Shown here: one piece after another, positions 1-8,208 of the stretch | How the letters are laid out: each line of letters starts with the position of its first letter | How positions within the stretch are numbered: the stretch's first letter is position 1 | NCBI GenBank assembly: GCA_965212025.1 | Contig: OZ243039.1 | Coordinates: 620,001-684,000, forward strand | Source of the DNA: G965212025 sp965212025 | GTDB lineage: Bacteria > Pseudomonadota > Gammaproteobacteria > Poriferisulfidales > Oxydemutatoraceae | Reading direction: 5' to 3' | Length of the DNA stretch: 64,000 nucleotides | Translations under genes and position numbers: made by a program | The notes under the pieces: model-generated | Databases searched by the model: none | Seen by the model: only the letters and a program-made list of their open reading frames with translations | Told to the model about the DNA's origin: nothing

Positions 1-236
1 GCAATGCCGATGCCGATGGCGATGACGAAGCTGGCAAACACGCGCCACAAAGTAATGCTGGTATCTTTCAGCAACAGCCCGCTTTCGTAGTTATCCACGA
101 CTACCGCCCAAACGACCGTGGGGCCAGGGAGTTCATCGGAACCCAGGTAGTGGGCTCCCACCCCCCACAAAGTCATGAACACTGTGACGGAAAGCCCGGT
201 TGCAACCCAAGGTGGGATTTCACCCCGTGCTCTCAT
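1..236 (-). CDS. ABC transporter permease, N-terminal part (runs off the window)
   Basis: I read this frame by hand from the reverse strand. It opens with an ATG that overlaps the stop of the substrate-binding protein gene (ATGA) and stays open to the window edge, giving about 78 residues. A hydrophobic stretch follows the start (VATGLSVTVFMTLWGVGAHY), then ELPGPTVVW and SITLWRVFASFVIAIGIGI. This pattern, with LP.P..V and TL.R...... ahead of the second membrane segment, is typical of NitT/TauT/SsuC-type inner-membrane permeases. The overlap with an NMT1-type binding protein supports an importer operon whose ATPase would lie further left. The substrate is unknown. Confidence 0.75.
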   Translation of the reverse strand, partial: MRARGEIPPWVATGLSVTVFMTLWGVGAHYLGSDELPGPTVVWAVVVDNYESGLLLKDTSITLWRVFASFVIAIGIGI

Positions 237-1231
237 TCTCTCAAGGGCAGTGCTTCAGAAACGCCCCAAAACGTACCGGGTGCCAAGGTTGCTTTGTCGC
301 CAACCAGCTTGCTGCCGCCAAATTGGTGCAAAATTTTTATGAGTTTTTCGGCGTCTCGCACGTTCCGGGGCGTCACGGGGTTCGGGATGCCTTCAAGGTA
401 ACGCTTGCGCAAGGCATGGAACTCCTTGGGGCCGGAAACTTTCATCAAAGGCTTGAGCCGCTCCCATTCGCTTTCCTTTTCACGAAGAAGTGAACGGGCT
501 GCGCTTAGTGCTTTGATGAAGCCGGCAATTGTTCCGGGGTTGGCGCGGGCAAAATCTTCCCTGAAAACGTAACCCACCAAAGGTGGTGGCCGAGAAATGC
601 GCAGGGCGTGCAACATATCGCGGACTTCAATGAGGCGTCTGTAACCAAGCGCTTCCAGACGTGCGCTGTAATGCCAATAATTCAACCCTGCGTCAAGTCT
701 GCCGCGCACCATCTGGCCGTTAATGAGAGGCGGTGCGGCGTAGACAAATTCTGCCTTTTTGGTGATATCAAACCCGAGCCTGGTGAGCGTAAACGCCTGG
801 AGTAACAGCCAACTTTTGTCCAGCGCCCCTCCTGCCACACCCAGCGTAACCCCTTGCAACCCTGACACATCATCAATCACCGAATTCGCCGGCACCATGA
901 CTGCGCCCAACGCAGACGTGAAGGGTAAAAATGAGTAGCCCCTGCCGCTGTTGCGCATTCTTGAAACCCAGATCCAATCACTGACAATGGCATCCACTCC
1001 GCCACCGTTTAGCGCGATTTTTGCGGCTGGGTTTCCCGCAAAAGTGGTGACGCTGATACGAATGGTGTTTTCCCGGTCCAGGCGATGCTCCTTGACGGTA
1101 TTCAACTCCCAGTTGACTGTTCCGAAACTCAAGGTACCAACCCTGAAATCCGGGCTCGCCTGAGCAGACGCGCATACGCAGAAGGAGAGAAAAATGCAGG
1201 GCAGCAATTCTCTGGCAGAGTGTGTTTTCAT
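233..1231 (-). CDS. NMT1/SsuA-type ABC transporter substrate-binding protein
   Basis: This is a 332-residue periplasmic protein with a signal peptide (hydrophobic core LLPCIFLSFCVCASAQA, cleavage near ASA-QA). The mature part reads like the NMT1/THI5/SsuA fold: an early GTLSFGTVNWEL strand, then ALNGGGVDAIVSDWIWV, where such proteins test whether the ligand site is filled, and a GVTLGVAGGALDKSW hinge region. The family binds small organic ligands such as sulfonates, nitrate-like anions or pyrimidines; the ligand here cannot be read. It overlaps the permease start by 4 bp. It is divergent from the secreted protein at 1295, with 63 bp between them holding both promoters. Its position near a SoxYZ-like quinoprotein partner suggests a role in periplasmic alcohol oxidation, but that is inference. 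Confidence 0.75.
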   Translation of the reverse strand: MKTHSARELLPCIFLSFCVCASAQASPDFRVGTLSFGTVNWELNTVKEHRLDRENTIRISVTTFAGNPAAKIALNGGGVDAIVSDWIWVSRMRNSGRGYSFLPFTSALGAVMVPANSVIDDVSGLQGVTLGVAGGALDKSWLLLQAFTLTRLGFDITKKAEFVYAAPPLINGQMVRGRLDAGLNYWHYSARLEALGYRRLIEVRDMLHALRISRPPPLVGYVFREDFARANPGTIAGFIKALSAARSLLREKESEWERLKPLMKVSGPKEFHALRKRYLEGIPNPVTPRNVRDAEKLIKILHQFGGSKLVGDKATLAPGTFWGVSEALPLRE

Positions 1232-1294
1232 GGCGGTGGAAACGTGAATGTTTGCTGTAGAATGCGTGTTTTGGCTAGATGACTCAGTGACTCA

Positions 1295-2062
1295 ATGTTT
1301 ATAGCACCAGCGCGATTCTACATTCTTTCTTTAGTGGGATTGGCGGGCTTTTGTGGGTCAACGCATCTGGCAGCACAGGGAGCGGACTTGGCAAACTGGC
1401 CTTGCATCCAACGTTATGTTTCCGAGCTTTCTCCCGGAGTGGCTGTTTTGCCCACACTGTCTACAGGCACCGTGGGCAAAATCCTCGCCGAAAATCCAAA
1501 AATCAGCAACTTGGCCAACCACCTCGCGCAACGTGACCTGCCGCTCCTTGATGCACAACAGAAGCTTGCCGTATTTTTGAATGAGACTGAGTACAGTGGA
1601 GACATGGTGAGTTCTCTGCGTTACGACCTGGCGGGCTGGCTGAAGCCTGCGGCGAGTGAAAACTGGACGGAAAAAGCAAGACTGTGGCTTGCCTCCTTCT
1701 TGCAACCCAGCCTGCCGGAAGAGCGCAAGGAAATATTGGAAGTTCTTCTGTCCTCGCTTTTTGAGGCCGCGAATCATGAGCGAAAGACCCTCTTGCGGAA
1801 AATTCTGGTTTTCGGCAAAGCGCAAAATACGCTGATTGAGGAGATGGATCGGAAAGCTCGGCTCGTATCGGAGCACGAAAGGGGAGGGGACTCCGCCCCC
1901 AAACTTTTGGAGGGGCTGGAAGCAGACTACAGGTGGACAACGAGAATCTTTGAGCAGCGTGAGGAAGCCATTCCCTATTTGTGCGAGCAGCCGGTTTTAC
2001 TGGAGCGGCGCTTTTACGCTTTAGGCAAAGCTCTGTCCGGCGCAGTCACCGACTCAGAGTAA
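1295..2062 (+). CDS. Secreted protein of unknown function
   Basis: A 255-residue product begins with a clear signal peptide (FYILSLVGLAGFCGSTHLAAQG) followed by LANWPCIQRYVSELSPG. The rest is mostly helical by composition, rich in Leu, Glu and Ala, with two Cys in the mature part (WPC near residue 36 and LCEQP near 229) that could form a disulfide. I do not recognise a family. The gene is divergent from the ABC binding protein and convergent with the peptidase-like gene at 2085, only 22 bp away. A periplasmic accessory role in this cluster is possible but unproven. Confidence 0.6.
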   Translation: MFIAPARFYILSLVGLAGFCGSTHLAAQGADLANWPCIQRYVSELSPGVAVLPTLSTGTVGKILAENPKISNLANHLAQRDLPLLDAQQKLAVFLNETEYSGDMVSSLRYDLAGWLKPAASENWTEKARLWLASFLQPSLPEERKEILEVLLSSLFEAANHERKTLLRKILVFGKAQNTLIEEMDRKARLVSEHERGGDSAPKLLEGLEADYRWTTRIFEQREEAIPYLCEQPVLLERRFYALGKALSGAVTDSE

Positions 2063-2084
2063 GACAGGCTTCCTGCCTGGTACT

Positions 2085-2861
2085 TTAATCCCTTCTTTCA
2101 GCGTAGCCGGAGCAGTCACCGGTTATTTCATACCGGGAAGAAGGCATGAATTTCCCGGCGTGTTCTTCTGCCAGCCATGCGTACTGGATGGCATAAGCTT
2201 CAGCTTCCCGGCTCAGCCAGGCTTCGCAAGCGGCAACGGTTGATGCGGTTGGCTCCCCAGGCACTTCGGGTGCCATACGGGAGGCATACTGGAAATAGTG
2301 AACAAGCTCATGCAGGAGAATGCTGCGGTGTTCCAGGCTGGTCAGGACTCGCAGGGAGTTATCCAGATAAATAACATTTCCTGCGGGGAACCAGCCTCTG
2401 ACCAGACATTCACCGCGACACACTTTTTCTGACAGCTCTTCCGCCAGGACAAAGGCAACTTTCGGCAAAGCCGGATAGGGATACAGCGTGTCGTGATTTT
2501 TCAGAAACGCCGCACGCAGATAGTAAAGTGAGGAATGTAGCACCTCATTCAGCCTTTCGTCGTAACTGAAGCGTATGGTTTTCCAGGTGTCGAAACCCAG
2601 CAGTGACTGCTCTCCTTCAGGGGAGAAGTGCGGGACAGCCTCCATAAAGGCACTACCGTTGGGCATCACTGTTTCGTGAGCCGCGACAGGCACCTCGGAG
2701 AAAGGGGTTTTCTGCGACTTTGCGACTGTTCCCGAATCGTCAAAAACAGGCAACAGAAGCAACAGGGAAAACGGCAAGGCAAATGCGAGAAATAACGCGT
2801 AGCCAGCTTTTCTGGTTACTCCCCACTCTGGACGACCCCGGGATTCAGAGGCGACCACCAT
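2085..2861 (-). CDS. Membrane-anchored protein with a zinc-peptidase HELVH motif
   Basis: This 258-residue protein has one N-terminal membrane segment (about residues 20-40, YALFLAFALPFSLLLLLPVF) and a periplasmic domain. Near residue 187 is RSILLHELVHYFQYAS, which matches the HExxH zinc-binding helix of gluzincin-type metallopeptidases. A second acidic motif, SREAEAYAIQYAWL, about 38 residues later could supply the third zinc ligand. A Cys pair (VCRGECLV) sits before the HExxH helix and might form a disulfide. The gene follows the SoxYZ-like carrier by 24 bp on the same strand and is probably co-transcribed with it. No substrate can be named; it may be a maturation protease or a degenerate zincin. 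Confidence 0.6.
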   Translation of the reverse strand: MVVASESRGRPEWGVTRKAGYALFLAFALPFSLLLLLPVFDDSGTVAKSQKTPFSEVPVAAHETVMPNGSAFMEAVPHFSPEGEQSLLGFDTWKTIRFSYDERLNEVLHSSLYYLRAAFLKNHDTLYPYPALPKVAFVLAEELSEKVCRGECLVRGWFPAGNVIYLDNSLRVLTSLEHRSILLHELVHYFQYASRMAPEVPGEPTASTVAACEAWLSREAEAYAIQYAWLAEEHAGKFMPSSRYEITGDCSGYAERRD

Positions 2862-2885
2862 TGCGGGGTTGCAGAAACTCTTCGT

Positions 2886-3716
2886 TCAGGCTGTAGTGGT
2901 GAGTTGCCACCGATTTTCAAAGACCAGTTCTTTGGAATCATGGACAACGGCTTTGAAAGTTTCCTTGGGAGAACGCACCTTGTAGTAAAAAGTCATTTCC
3001 GGATTTTGGCTAAAGGATACGTCTCCCTTGAACGCAATCACAGTTCTGTTTTTGGAGTCCACGATCTTGACGTTTTTTATGAAGTAAGCAGGCTGAAAAA
3101 AATTCGGATGGGAAATCCGGAAAGTGAACTTAGTCGGCACACCAGCGCGAATGTCTTCATGGTGCAGCTCCATACGCCCGAGCGTCGCTTCGATGGCATT
3201 CAAGGTCTCGGTGTCCATAGAGGATGCCAGGGCAGAACCTGAACATCCCCCGGAAACATAGACGCGAGCCACTTCCATCAGGAGCCTTCCGTCATTCAAC
3301 TCGGAAATGACGCGCACAAAAGAGAAACCATCAACCCTTATGCGTGTCGAAAAATCTGCCTTGCCGTTTTCCGGGGACATTTCAACAACAGCAGCAACAG
3401 GAGAAGGGTTGTCATCCACGAGCAAGGTATGTTTTTTGACGAAACTCCCAGGGGTCTGCGGCAAAGTTGAATAAATACTAACCGGCACATTCCCGGCATC
3501 CTCTGGATACTTGACAGTTTCCAGCCGGATCTTGCCCCCGCTGCCAGCAATTTTCCGCTCGCCAAAAAGCAAGGGGCGCAATTCAAACCAAGAGTCAAGA
3601 TCGGAGCCAAAAGGGGCAAGATTTGCACCGGCCGGCTTCAGCTGCGCCATGATTCCAGCCCCGGCACAGATGCCGATAAAATTACGTCTGCCTTTGGAAA
3701 ATTGCTGCATAGTCAC
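2886..3716 (-). CDS. Quinoprotein dehydrogenase-associated SoxYZ-like carrier protein
   Basis: A 276-residue exported protein fuses a SoxY-like and a SoxZ-like domain. The N-terminus has twin arginines before a hydrophobic stretch (GRRNFIGICAGAG), so export may use Tat. The first half has the SoxY-like fold and ends with VSGGCSGS, which resembles the SoxY swinging-arm GGCG motif, although here the Cys is internal and followed by the second domain. The C-terminal 100 residues have the SoxZ-type Ig fold (RAGVPTKFTFRISHPN). Such fusions are known beside PQQ-dependent methanol/ethanol dehydrogenase genes rather than thiosulfate-oxidation genes; their reaction is undefined. The context here (PQQ genes, methylotrophy) agrees. 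Confidence 0.8.
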   Translation of the reverse strand: MTMQQFSKGRRNFIGICAGAGIMAQLKPAGANLAPFGSDLDSWFELRPLLFGERKIAGSGGKIRLETVKYPEDAGNVPVSIYSTLPQTPGSFVKKHTLLVDDNPSPVAAVVEMSPENGKADFSTRIRVDGFSFVRVISELNDGRLLMEVARVYVSGGCSGSALASSMDTETLNAIEATLGRMELHHEDIRAGVPTKFTFRISHPNFFQPAYFIKNVKIVDSKNRTVIAFKGDVSFSQNPEMTFYYKVRSPKETFKAVVHDSKELVFENRWQLTTTA

Positions 3717-3826
3717 CTTCTTAATGGTATCCCGTTACCCAGCCTCCAGGCACCTGCCTATTCATTCTGCGAGAAGCGGATCAAATTGCCTCGGGCAAAG
3801 GGTCTGTCAAGTCATAATACAAAAAA

Positions 3827-4543
3827 TTACGACTCAACACCAATCAGGCTAATCTCGATTTTTCCGCCCAGCCGGGGTTCTGATTCTACGGCCTCGGTAT
3901 GCACCAGTTTCACCAGCCCCACCCCCTTTGCATACCACTCGTCAGTCACGAAAACGCCTTCTGACCGGGTTAAGCCTAAATCTCGGGGAATCATGGAATT
4001 CGCCCTACCGCTCACGTGCAGACAATGAGTAAAGGTCTGCATCGGGGTTTGCACGGTTTCGTCCATGCCAACGTAGGCCCACAGTGTCCTTAACTGCAGA
4101 CGGTTCGTCAAAAGAATGCTGCCCAGCGGGTAGGAACGTTTGATAATGATGGGGCTGGCCACATACTGCCAGTCGGTGTCGGCGTCGATCGGGAAGCGAA
4201 GAACAAAGCGATTCGGGACGTCAGGTCGGGGGACGGTTTCAACAATGCTTTGACTGGCTATGCGGGCAATGCCATCTGCGGTTTCCTGGAAGTAATAGCG
4301 GTTGCCCGAACTGGTTCTCTTGACCTGTAGCCATCTCTTGCCAATTTTTTTTGGCGGCAGGCTTTCCATCTCATAAACGAAGCGCTCTGTTTTACCAGAG
4401 TTCAGATGTCGCACGACTTCATAGCGCCACACTGTGCCTTCCTGAAGCGGGAACCAGCTTTCCTTCAGTTCTGGCGGGCTGCTGCAATTGACGAGCAGCA
4501 GAGCGATCAAAAACGGAAAAACCTTCTGGAACACGCGTCCCAT
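3827..4543 (-). CDS. Predicted lipoprotein of unknown function
   Basis: I chose the start at 4543. It gives a lipoprotein signal (VFPFLIALLLVNC followed by SS), with the lipidated Cys near residue 20, and leaves 7 bp after the previous stop with a GGGAAG ribosome site ahead. Longer in-frame starts would run through the upstream gene. The mature 215 residues are rich in beta strands with many aromatic residues (GTVWRYEV, RYYFQETADG, DADTDWQYV), like outer-membrane-facing lipoproteins that bind or cap other proteins. No enzyme motif is seen. It lies directly after the TolQ/TolR-like unit, so it could be that unit's outer-membrane partner; that is inference from position. Confidence 0.6.
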   Translation of the reverse strand: MGRVFQKVFPFLIALLLVNCSSPPELKESWFPLQEGTVWRYEVVRHLNSGKTERFVYEMESLPPKKIGKRWLQVKRTSSGNRYYFQETADGIARIASQSIVETVPRPDVPNRFVLRFPIDADTDWQYVASPIIIKRSYPLGSILLTNRLQLRTLWAYVGMDETVQTPMQTFTHCLHVSGRANSMIPRDLGLTRSEGVFVTDEWYAKGVGLVKLVHTEAVESEPRLGGKIEISLIGVES

Positions 4544-4550
4544 ACGGACA

Positions 4551-5108
4551 CTACTTCCCGGGGAGTTCCGGTGAGGGAACATCGTAGACTTCGATTTGTA
4601 TTTGATCTCTCGTAAAAAGCTCAAGTGCCTCGCCTCTGGCGGCCACTTTTTTCGCCTCCCCAATCTGTGGAAGCCCCTGCTTGATCCGATCAAGGGCAGC
4701 GGAAATAATTTTGTGTGTTTTCAGAGAGTAAGGCACTTCATACGCCCGGGGTCTGCTCCCTGGCTCATCCTCATCCAGCGACAGCACCCAGAGAAAAATC
4801 ATTCCGTTCCCCGTGTTTTGCCCCAAAGGATTTGCCTTGGCATCTTGCTCTTCCTCGTCCAGCGTTCGTTTCGGAGGCTCCAGAATCAAGGCACTGACAA
4901 GCTGAAAGCGGGCAGGAAGATTTTCAGACTTGCTCGGCCAGCCCAACAGGTCGCCCAAGGAAAAGTAGGCGACAAAATACAGGACTCCCGCCAAAGCAAC
5001 AGACGTCAGTTTTAACCAGAATGGCCACGGCGAGCGGAAACACAAATTCAGCACAAAGGCGACAAGAAAGGCATACGCCACCCCCAAACCGATAAGCGCG
5101 GTGGTCAT
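4551..5108 (-). CDS. Small membrane protein, third gene of the TolQ/TolR-like unit
   Basis: A 185-residue protein has two N-terminal membrane segments (IGLGVAYAFLVAFVLNLCF and SVALAGVLYFVAYFSLGDLL). A soluble, charged domain follows, starting with LVSALILEPPKRTLDEEEQD and containing FLWVLSLDEDEPGSRPRAYEVPYS. The start ATG overlaps the stop of the TolR-like gene (ATGA), which implies translational coupling. I do not recognise the family. The strict coupling to the channel genes suggests it is a component or regulator of the same complex. Confidence 0.6.
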   Translation of the reverse strand: MTTALIGLGVAYAFLVAFVLNLCFRSPWPFWLKLTSVALAGVLYFVAYFSLGDLLGWPSKSENLPARFQLVSALILEPPKRTLDEEEQDAKANPLGQNTGNGMIFLWVLSLDEDEPGSRPRAYEVPYSLKTHKIISAALDRIKQGLPQIGEAKKVAARGEALELFTRDQIQIEVYDVPSPELPGK

Positions 5109-5716
5109 CTGGACTCCACCTGTACCAATTTTTTCGCCAAACTGGTGTTCACCGAACCAATGCTTCCATCTCCTCTGATTCGAAAGCGCACCGCTGTGCG
5201 CTCATCCCCTACTTGTGGCAGAGCAACGTTGCCATAGTAAATAATCTCCAGCTTTGGATTGACTTTGACCACCCGTACCTCTGCTGTTACAGGTTCACCG
5301 CTTTCTGACTGGTAATAGTGCAAGTTGACCACGTATTCACCCGGCACCACTTTTCGAATCGTAACCACTTCCTGATTCAACGGATTCGTAATTTCCTGAC
5401 CGTCCACCAAGATGGTGTCGTTGGCTACCCCTCGGTCATCACGATCAAGGTGCATAAACCCTTGCGACATGGAACGGAACCAGACGACTCGTCCCTGTGG
5501 GTCTTCCACCCAAGTGTCGATATCGTCCCCGCTGAAGTCGGACCACTTTACGGTGATGATGTATTCCGCCTTGGGATCGATAATTCCGCTTTTGGCGGGC
5601 GGGTTGAGAAACATGATCGCCACAAGGAACAGAAAAGTGAATGCCAGCAAGGCGTTGAAGAGCAGATCTGTAAACGGGTCTATATCAATGTTGCGTGCTT
5701 TCCTGCCGAATGCCAC
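5105..5716 (-). CDS. TolR/ExbD-position membrane protein with a YfaP-like periplasmic domain
   Basis: The protein has 203 residues and starts at a GTG behind a strong GGAGG ribosome site. Residues 10-40 (DIDPFTDLLFNALLAFTFLF) form one membrane helix with an Asp just before it, as in ExbD, TolR and MotB stator proteins. The periplasmic part is not the usual ExbD/TolR domain: it reads DDIDTWVEDPQGRVVWF then HLDRDDRG and VVPGEYVVNLHYY. This resembles the beta-sandwich of DUF2135/YfaP proteins (D.D..V.DP.G, then LDRDD.G). The assignment is by eye. It overlaps the next gene and sits 18 bp after the TolQ-like gene. The result is a stator-type channel with an unusual effector domain. Confidence 0.65.
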   Translation of the reverse strand: MAFGRKARNIDIDPFTDLLFNALLAFTFLFLVAIMFLNPPAKSGIIDPKAEYIITVKWSDFSGDDIDTWVEDPQGRVVWFRSMSQGFMHLDRDDRGVANDTILVDGQEITNPLNQEVVTIRKVVPGEYVVNLHYYQSESGEPVTAEVRVVKVNPKLEIIYYGNVALPQVGDERTAVRFRIRGDGSIGSVNTSLAKKLVQVESR

Positions 5717-5734
5717 CAGAATCTCCTCCTTCTT

Positions 5735-6493
5735 TCAGGATGCAGAACTGCTGAAACGCACTTGCGCAAAGTGTGCTGCGCTGGCAAGTAACTGATCCGC
5801 TGTACGGTCAAGCATCAGATATTGCATGCCAAGCACCATGCTGCCGAGCAAACCCAGAAGGGTGGTATTTAACGCCACGCCAATTCCAACCGCCATCTTC
5901 GTCAACACCTGCTGCATCTGCGACAGTTGCAGGGAAGAAATGTCGGAAACCGAAGCCAACATCAGGATGAACCCCACCACCGTGCCCAACAATCCCAATT
6001 TGATCAGCAAGCCGGTCAAAAACCACCCCGCCTCGTGTTGGCCACTGATTTTGTTCGCCAGTATTTCATCCAGGCGGCGGCTTGAATTTTCCCGCGACCG
6101 AGGCTGTGTGAAAAGGTCGCGAAAGTAGTCGGAGACTGGCGAGCTTTCGACCGGAACTCCCTGGCAACAAAAGTGCCCATCAACCATGCACAGTTTTTCG
6201 GCATTATCAATCAGGCTTGCCAAGCGTTCCTGTTCTTTTGACAGCGTGAATACCCTGAACCCGATATGCACCATACCGCCCAAAAAGAGCAGACCGATAA
6301 TCAGCGTAATTCTGGTTGGGTCACGGCGAAAAAACTCGGAGGCAAGTCCTTCTGACACAGGGAGCCAAAGCAGAAAGGCGAGCACCGAAACAAATAACAG
6401 CCACTGCAAAACCAGCAGCTTTTCCTGTTCCGCTCTTTGCTGTTGGCTGTTGCTATCCACCGTGTCGGCTGGCAGCAGCCAAATGAACGGCAA
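5735..6493 (-). CDS. MotA/TolQ/ExbB-family proton channel protein
   Basis: A 252-residue inner-membrane protein has segments near residues 28-46, 60-78, 157-180 and 198-222. The pair around GWFLTGLLIKLGLLGTVVGFILML and KMAVGIGVALNTTLLGLLGSM carries the conserved G.LGTV.G and A...T..GL patterns of TolQ/ExbB/MotA channels, which use the proton motive force to drive a periplasmic partner. The start is a TTG at 6493; an in-frame GTG about 11 codons on is also possible. It heads a unit with the TolR-like gene (18 bp) and the 185-residue membrane gene. No tonB, tolA, pal or flagellar genes lie near, so it is neither an ordinary Tol-Pal nor a flagellar locus. Confidence 0.8.
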   Translation of the reverse strand: MPFIWLLPADTVDSNSQQQRAEQEKLLVLQWLLFVSVLAFLLWLPVSEGLASEFFRRDPTRITLIIGLLFLGGMVHIGFRVFTLSKEQERLASLIDNAEKLCMVDGHFCCQGVPVESSPVSDYFRDLFTQPRSRENSSRRLDEILANKISGQHEAGWFLTGLLIKLGLLGTVVGFILMLASVSDISSLQLSQMQQVLTKMAVGIGVALNTTLLGLLGSMVLGMQYLMLDRTADQLLASAAHFAQVRFSSSAS

Positions 6494-6589
6494 GCGTTTT
6501 TCGAGGCATCGGTCGACACCAGCTCTGTTTTGCGAGGATGAACGTCACACCAACTGAGCCAATATTAAAGAGAAGGGCGGGTCGGCTGC

Positions 6590-7924
6590 CTAATTTCCTG
6601 CGACTATCATTTCATTCACCAGGACAGAGCCGCTCCTGATATTCGCACGGTCGTCTAAGTCGGCTCCCACTGCACTGATACCGGCAAACATGTTTTTCAG
6701 ATTGCCTGCAACCGTGATCTCCTCCACCGGGTACGCAATCTCTCCCTTCTCCACCCAAAAGCCCGAAACCCCGCGTGAGTAGTCGCCGGTCAGGATGTTG
6801 GCTCCTTGACCGATCAGTTCGGTCACAAGCAATCCCGTGTCCATGGCCTTCATCATTTCCTCACAATCACCGGATCCTGGCTGCAGAGTCAGGTTGTGTA
6901 TGCCGCCAGCGTTACCGGTCGTGCACATCCCTAGCTTGCGCGCTGAGTAACTGCCCAAAAAGTATCCTTCCAGTTTTCCGGAATCAACGATGGTTCGTGT
7001 TCGGGTCACAACGCCCTCGGCGTCAAAAGGGGCACTTCCTATGCCTCCGGGAAGTAATGGCTCTTCCCGGATATGCACGAGATCGGAAAATATTTTTTTG
7101 CCAAGGGTGTCGAGCAAAAATGAAGCTTTACGGTACAGGGCGCCTCCGCTTGCAGCAGCCACGAAGTGTGACAGCAGGCTTCGTGCGGTCTCGGGAGCGA
7201 ACAAAACCGAAGCTTTGCAGGTTTTCAGTTTTCTGGCTCCCAGTCTTCTCAGCGCTCGTTCCGAGGCGCGCTTGCCAACCGCTTCCGGTGACATCAACTG
7301 CCCCGGACGGCGATTGACTGTGTACCAGTAATCACGCTGCAAACCGTTGCCGTCCCCGGCAATGACCACGCAACTGTTCGTGTGGCTGGTTTCGGCGTAA
7401 GTGTGCGATATGCCATGCGTGTTGGCATAGCAAACCATGGCTCGTGAAGTATCAACAGACGCGCCTTCCGAATTGACAATGCGCGGATTGGAACGTGCAG
7501 CATTTTCGCATGTCACTGCCAGGCTGATAGCAGTCTGGGGGTCGAGATCCCAAGGGTGATCAATATCCAGATCCACACAGTCCCGAGCCAGCATATCGGC
7601 ATCTGCCAGCCCGGCGTAAGCGTCCGAAGCAGTGTATTTCGCTATTTGGCAGGCTCGACTGGTGATTTCCTGCACTTCCTCAATGGCGAGAGACGCAGTA
7701 GACGCACTTCCTTTCTGTTTCCCGAAATAAACCGTTACCGTAAAACCGTGATCGCTGCCGTGCTCAATTTTGTCAACCTCTCCGAGGCGGACATTGACCG
7801 AAAGACCCGTGCTGGCCGAAGCGGCGGCTTCAGCACTGGTGGCTCCCAGTTTCCTGGCCTGCTCAAGCGCACCGCCGGCAGCGTCCTCCAGTTCCTGTTT
7901 AAGGGGTTCGCGAAGCGGGATCAT
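6590..7924 (-). CDS. pmbA: Metalloprotease PmbA/TldE
   Basis: At 444 residues this is full length for PmbA (TldE), the subunit that pairs with TldD to form a hollow zinc peptidase degrading short unstructured peptides and maturing microcin-like peptides. Family features seen are NVRLGEVDKIEHGSDHGF, the DIDHPWDLDP segment, LFAPETARSLLSHF, GSAPFDAEGVVTRTRTIVDSG, and the C-terminal LTGDYSRGVSGFWVEKGEI. Like other PmbA proteins it lacks the HExxxH zinc site found in TldD. It lies downstream of tldD on the same strand, after a 284-bp gap in which I see no gene. Small peptide cofactor processing, such as PqqA, is a known kind of role for this pair, but a link here is inference. Confidence 0.9.
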   Translation of the reverse strand: MIPLREPLKQELEDAAGGALEQARKLGATSAEAAASASTGLSVNVRLGEVDKIEHGSDHGFTVTVYFGKQKGSASTASLAIEEVQEITSRACQIAKYTASDAYAGLADADMLARDCVDLDIDHPWDLDPQTAISLAVTCENAARSNPRIVNSEGASVDTSRAMVCYANTHGISHTYAETSHTNSCVVIAGDGNGLQRDYWYTVNRRPGQLMSPEAVGKRASERALRRLGARKLKTCKASVLFAPETARSLLSHFVAAASGGALYRKASFLLDTLGKKIFSDLVHIREEPLLPGGIGSAPFDAEGVVTRTRTIVDSGKLEGYFLGSYSARKLGMCTTGNAGGIHNLTLQPGSGDCEEMMKAMDTGLLVTELIGQGANILTGDYSRGVSGFWVEKGEIAYPVEEITVAGNLKNMFAGISAVGADLDDRANIRSGSVLVNEMIVAGN

Positions 7925-8208
7925 CCTGATGAGCGGGGATTTACAGCACCTGGCTGGCGGCGATCCACCGAACAGGAAATTTCATGGCTTGGCAACACAC
8001 CGTTTATGGCCGACCCGCCAAGTGGGCATATCTTCGCGAATTGACGCGAGGAAGCGGCAAGGCATAAAAAGTCATGACCGAAGCAGCTAACCATGGACAC
8101 TTCGCCATTCCATACCTTCGCGCTCTTTAGCTGAAGTCTGAAAAGCAAAGCCCCAACTCAACAACAGCTCCCGGAAGCATTGGCGGCCAGAACGCGCTGC
8201 TTACCGAT

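Noticed and set aside
4544..4693. Longer start for the lipoprotein
   Set aside because: It would read through the end of the upstream membrane gene and destroy the lipoprotein signal.
5105..6493. Zorya-type phage defence from the MotA/TolQ-like pair
   Set aside because: There is no ZorC, ZorD or ZorE gene nearby, and the TolR-position protein does not look like ZorB (no OmpA-like domain).
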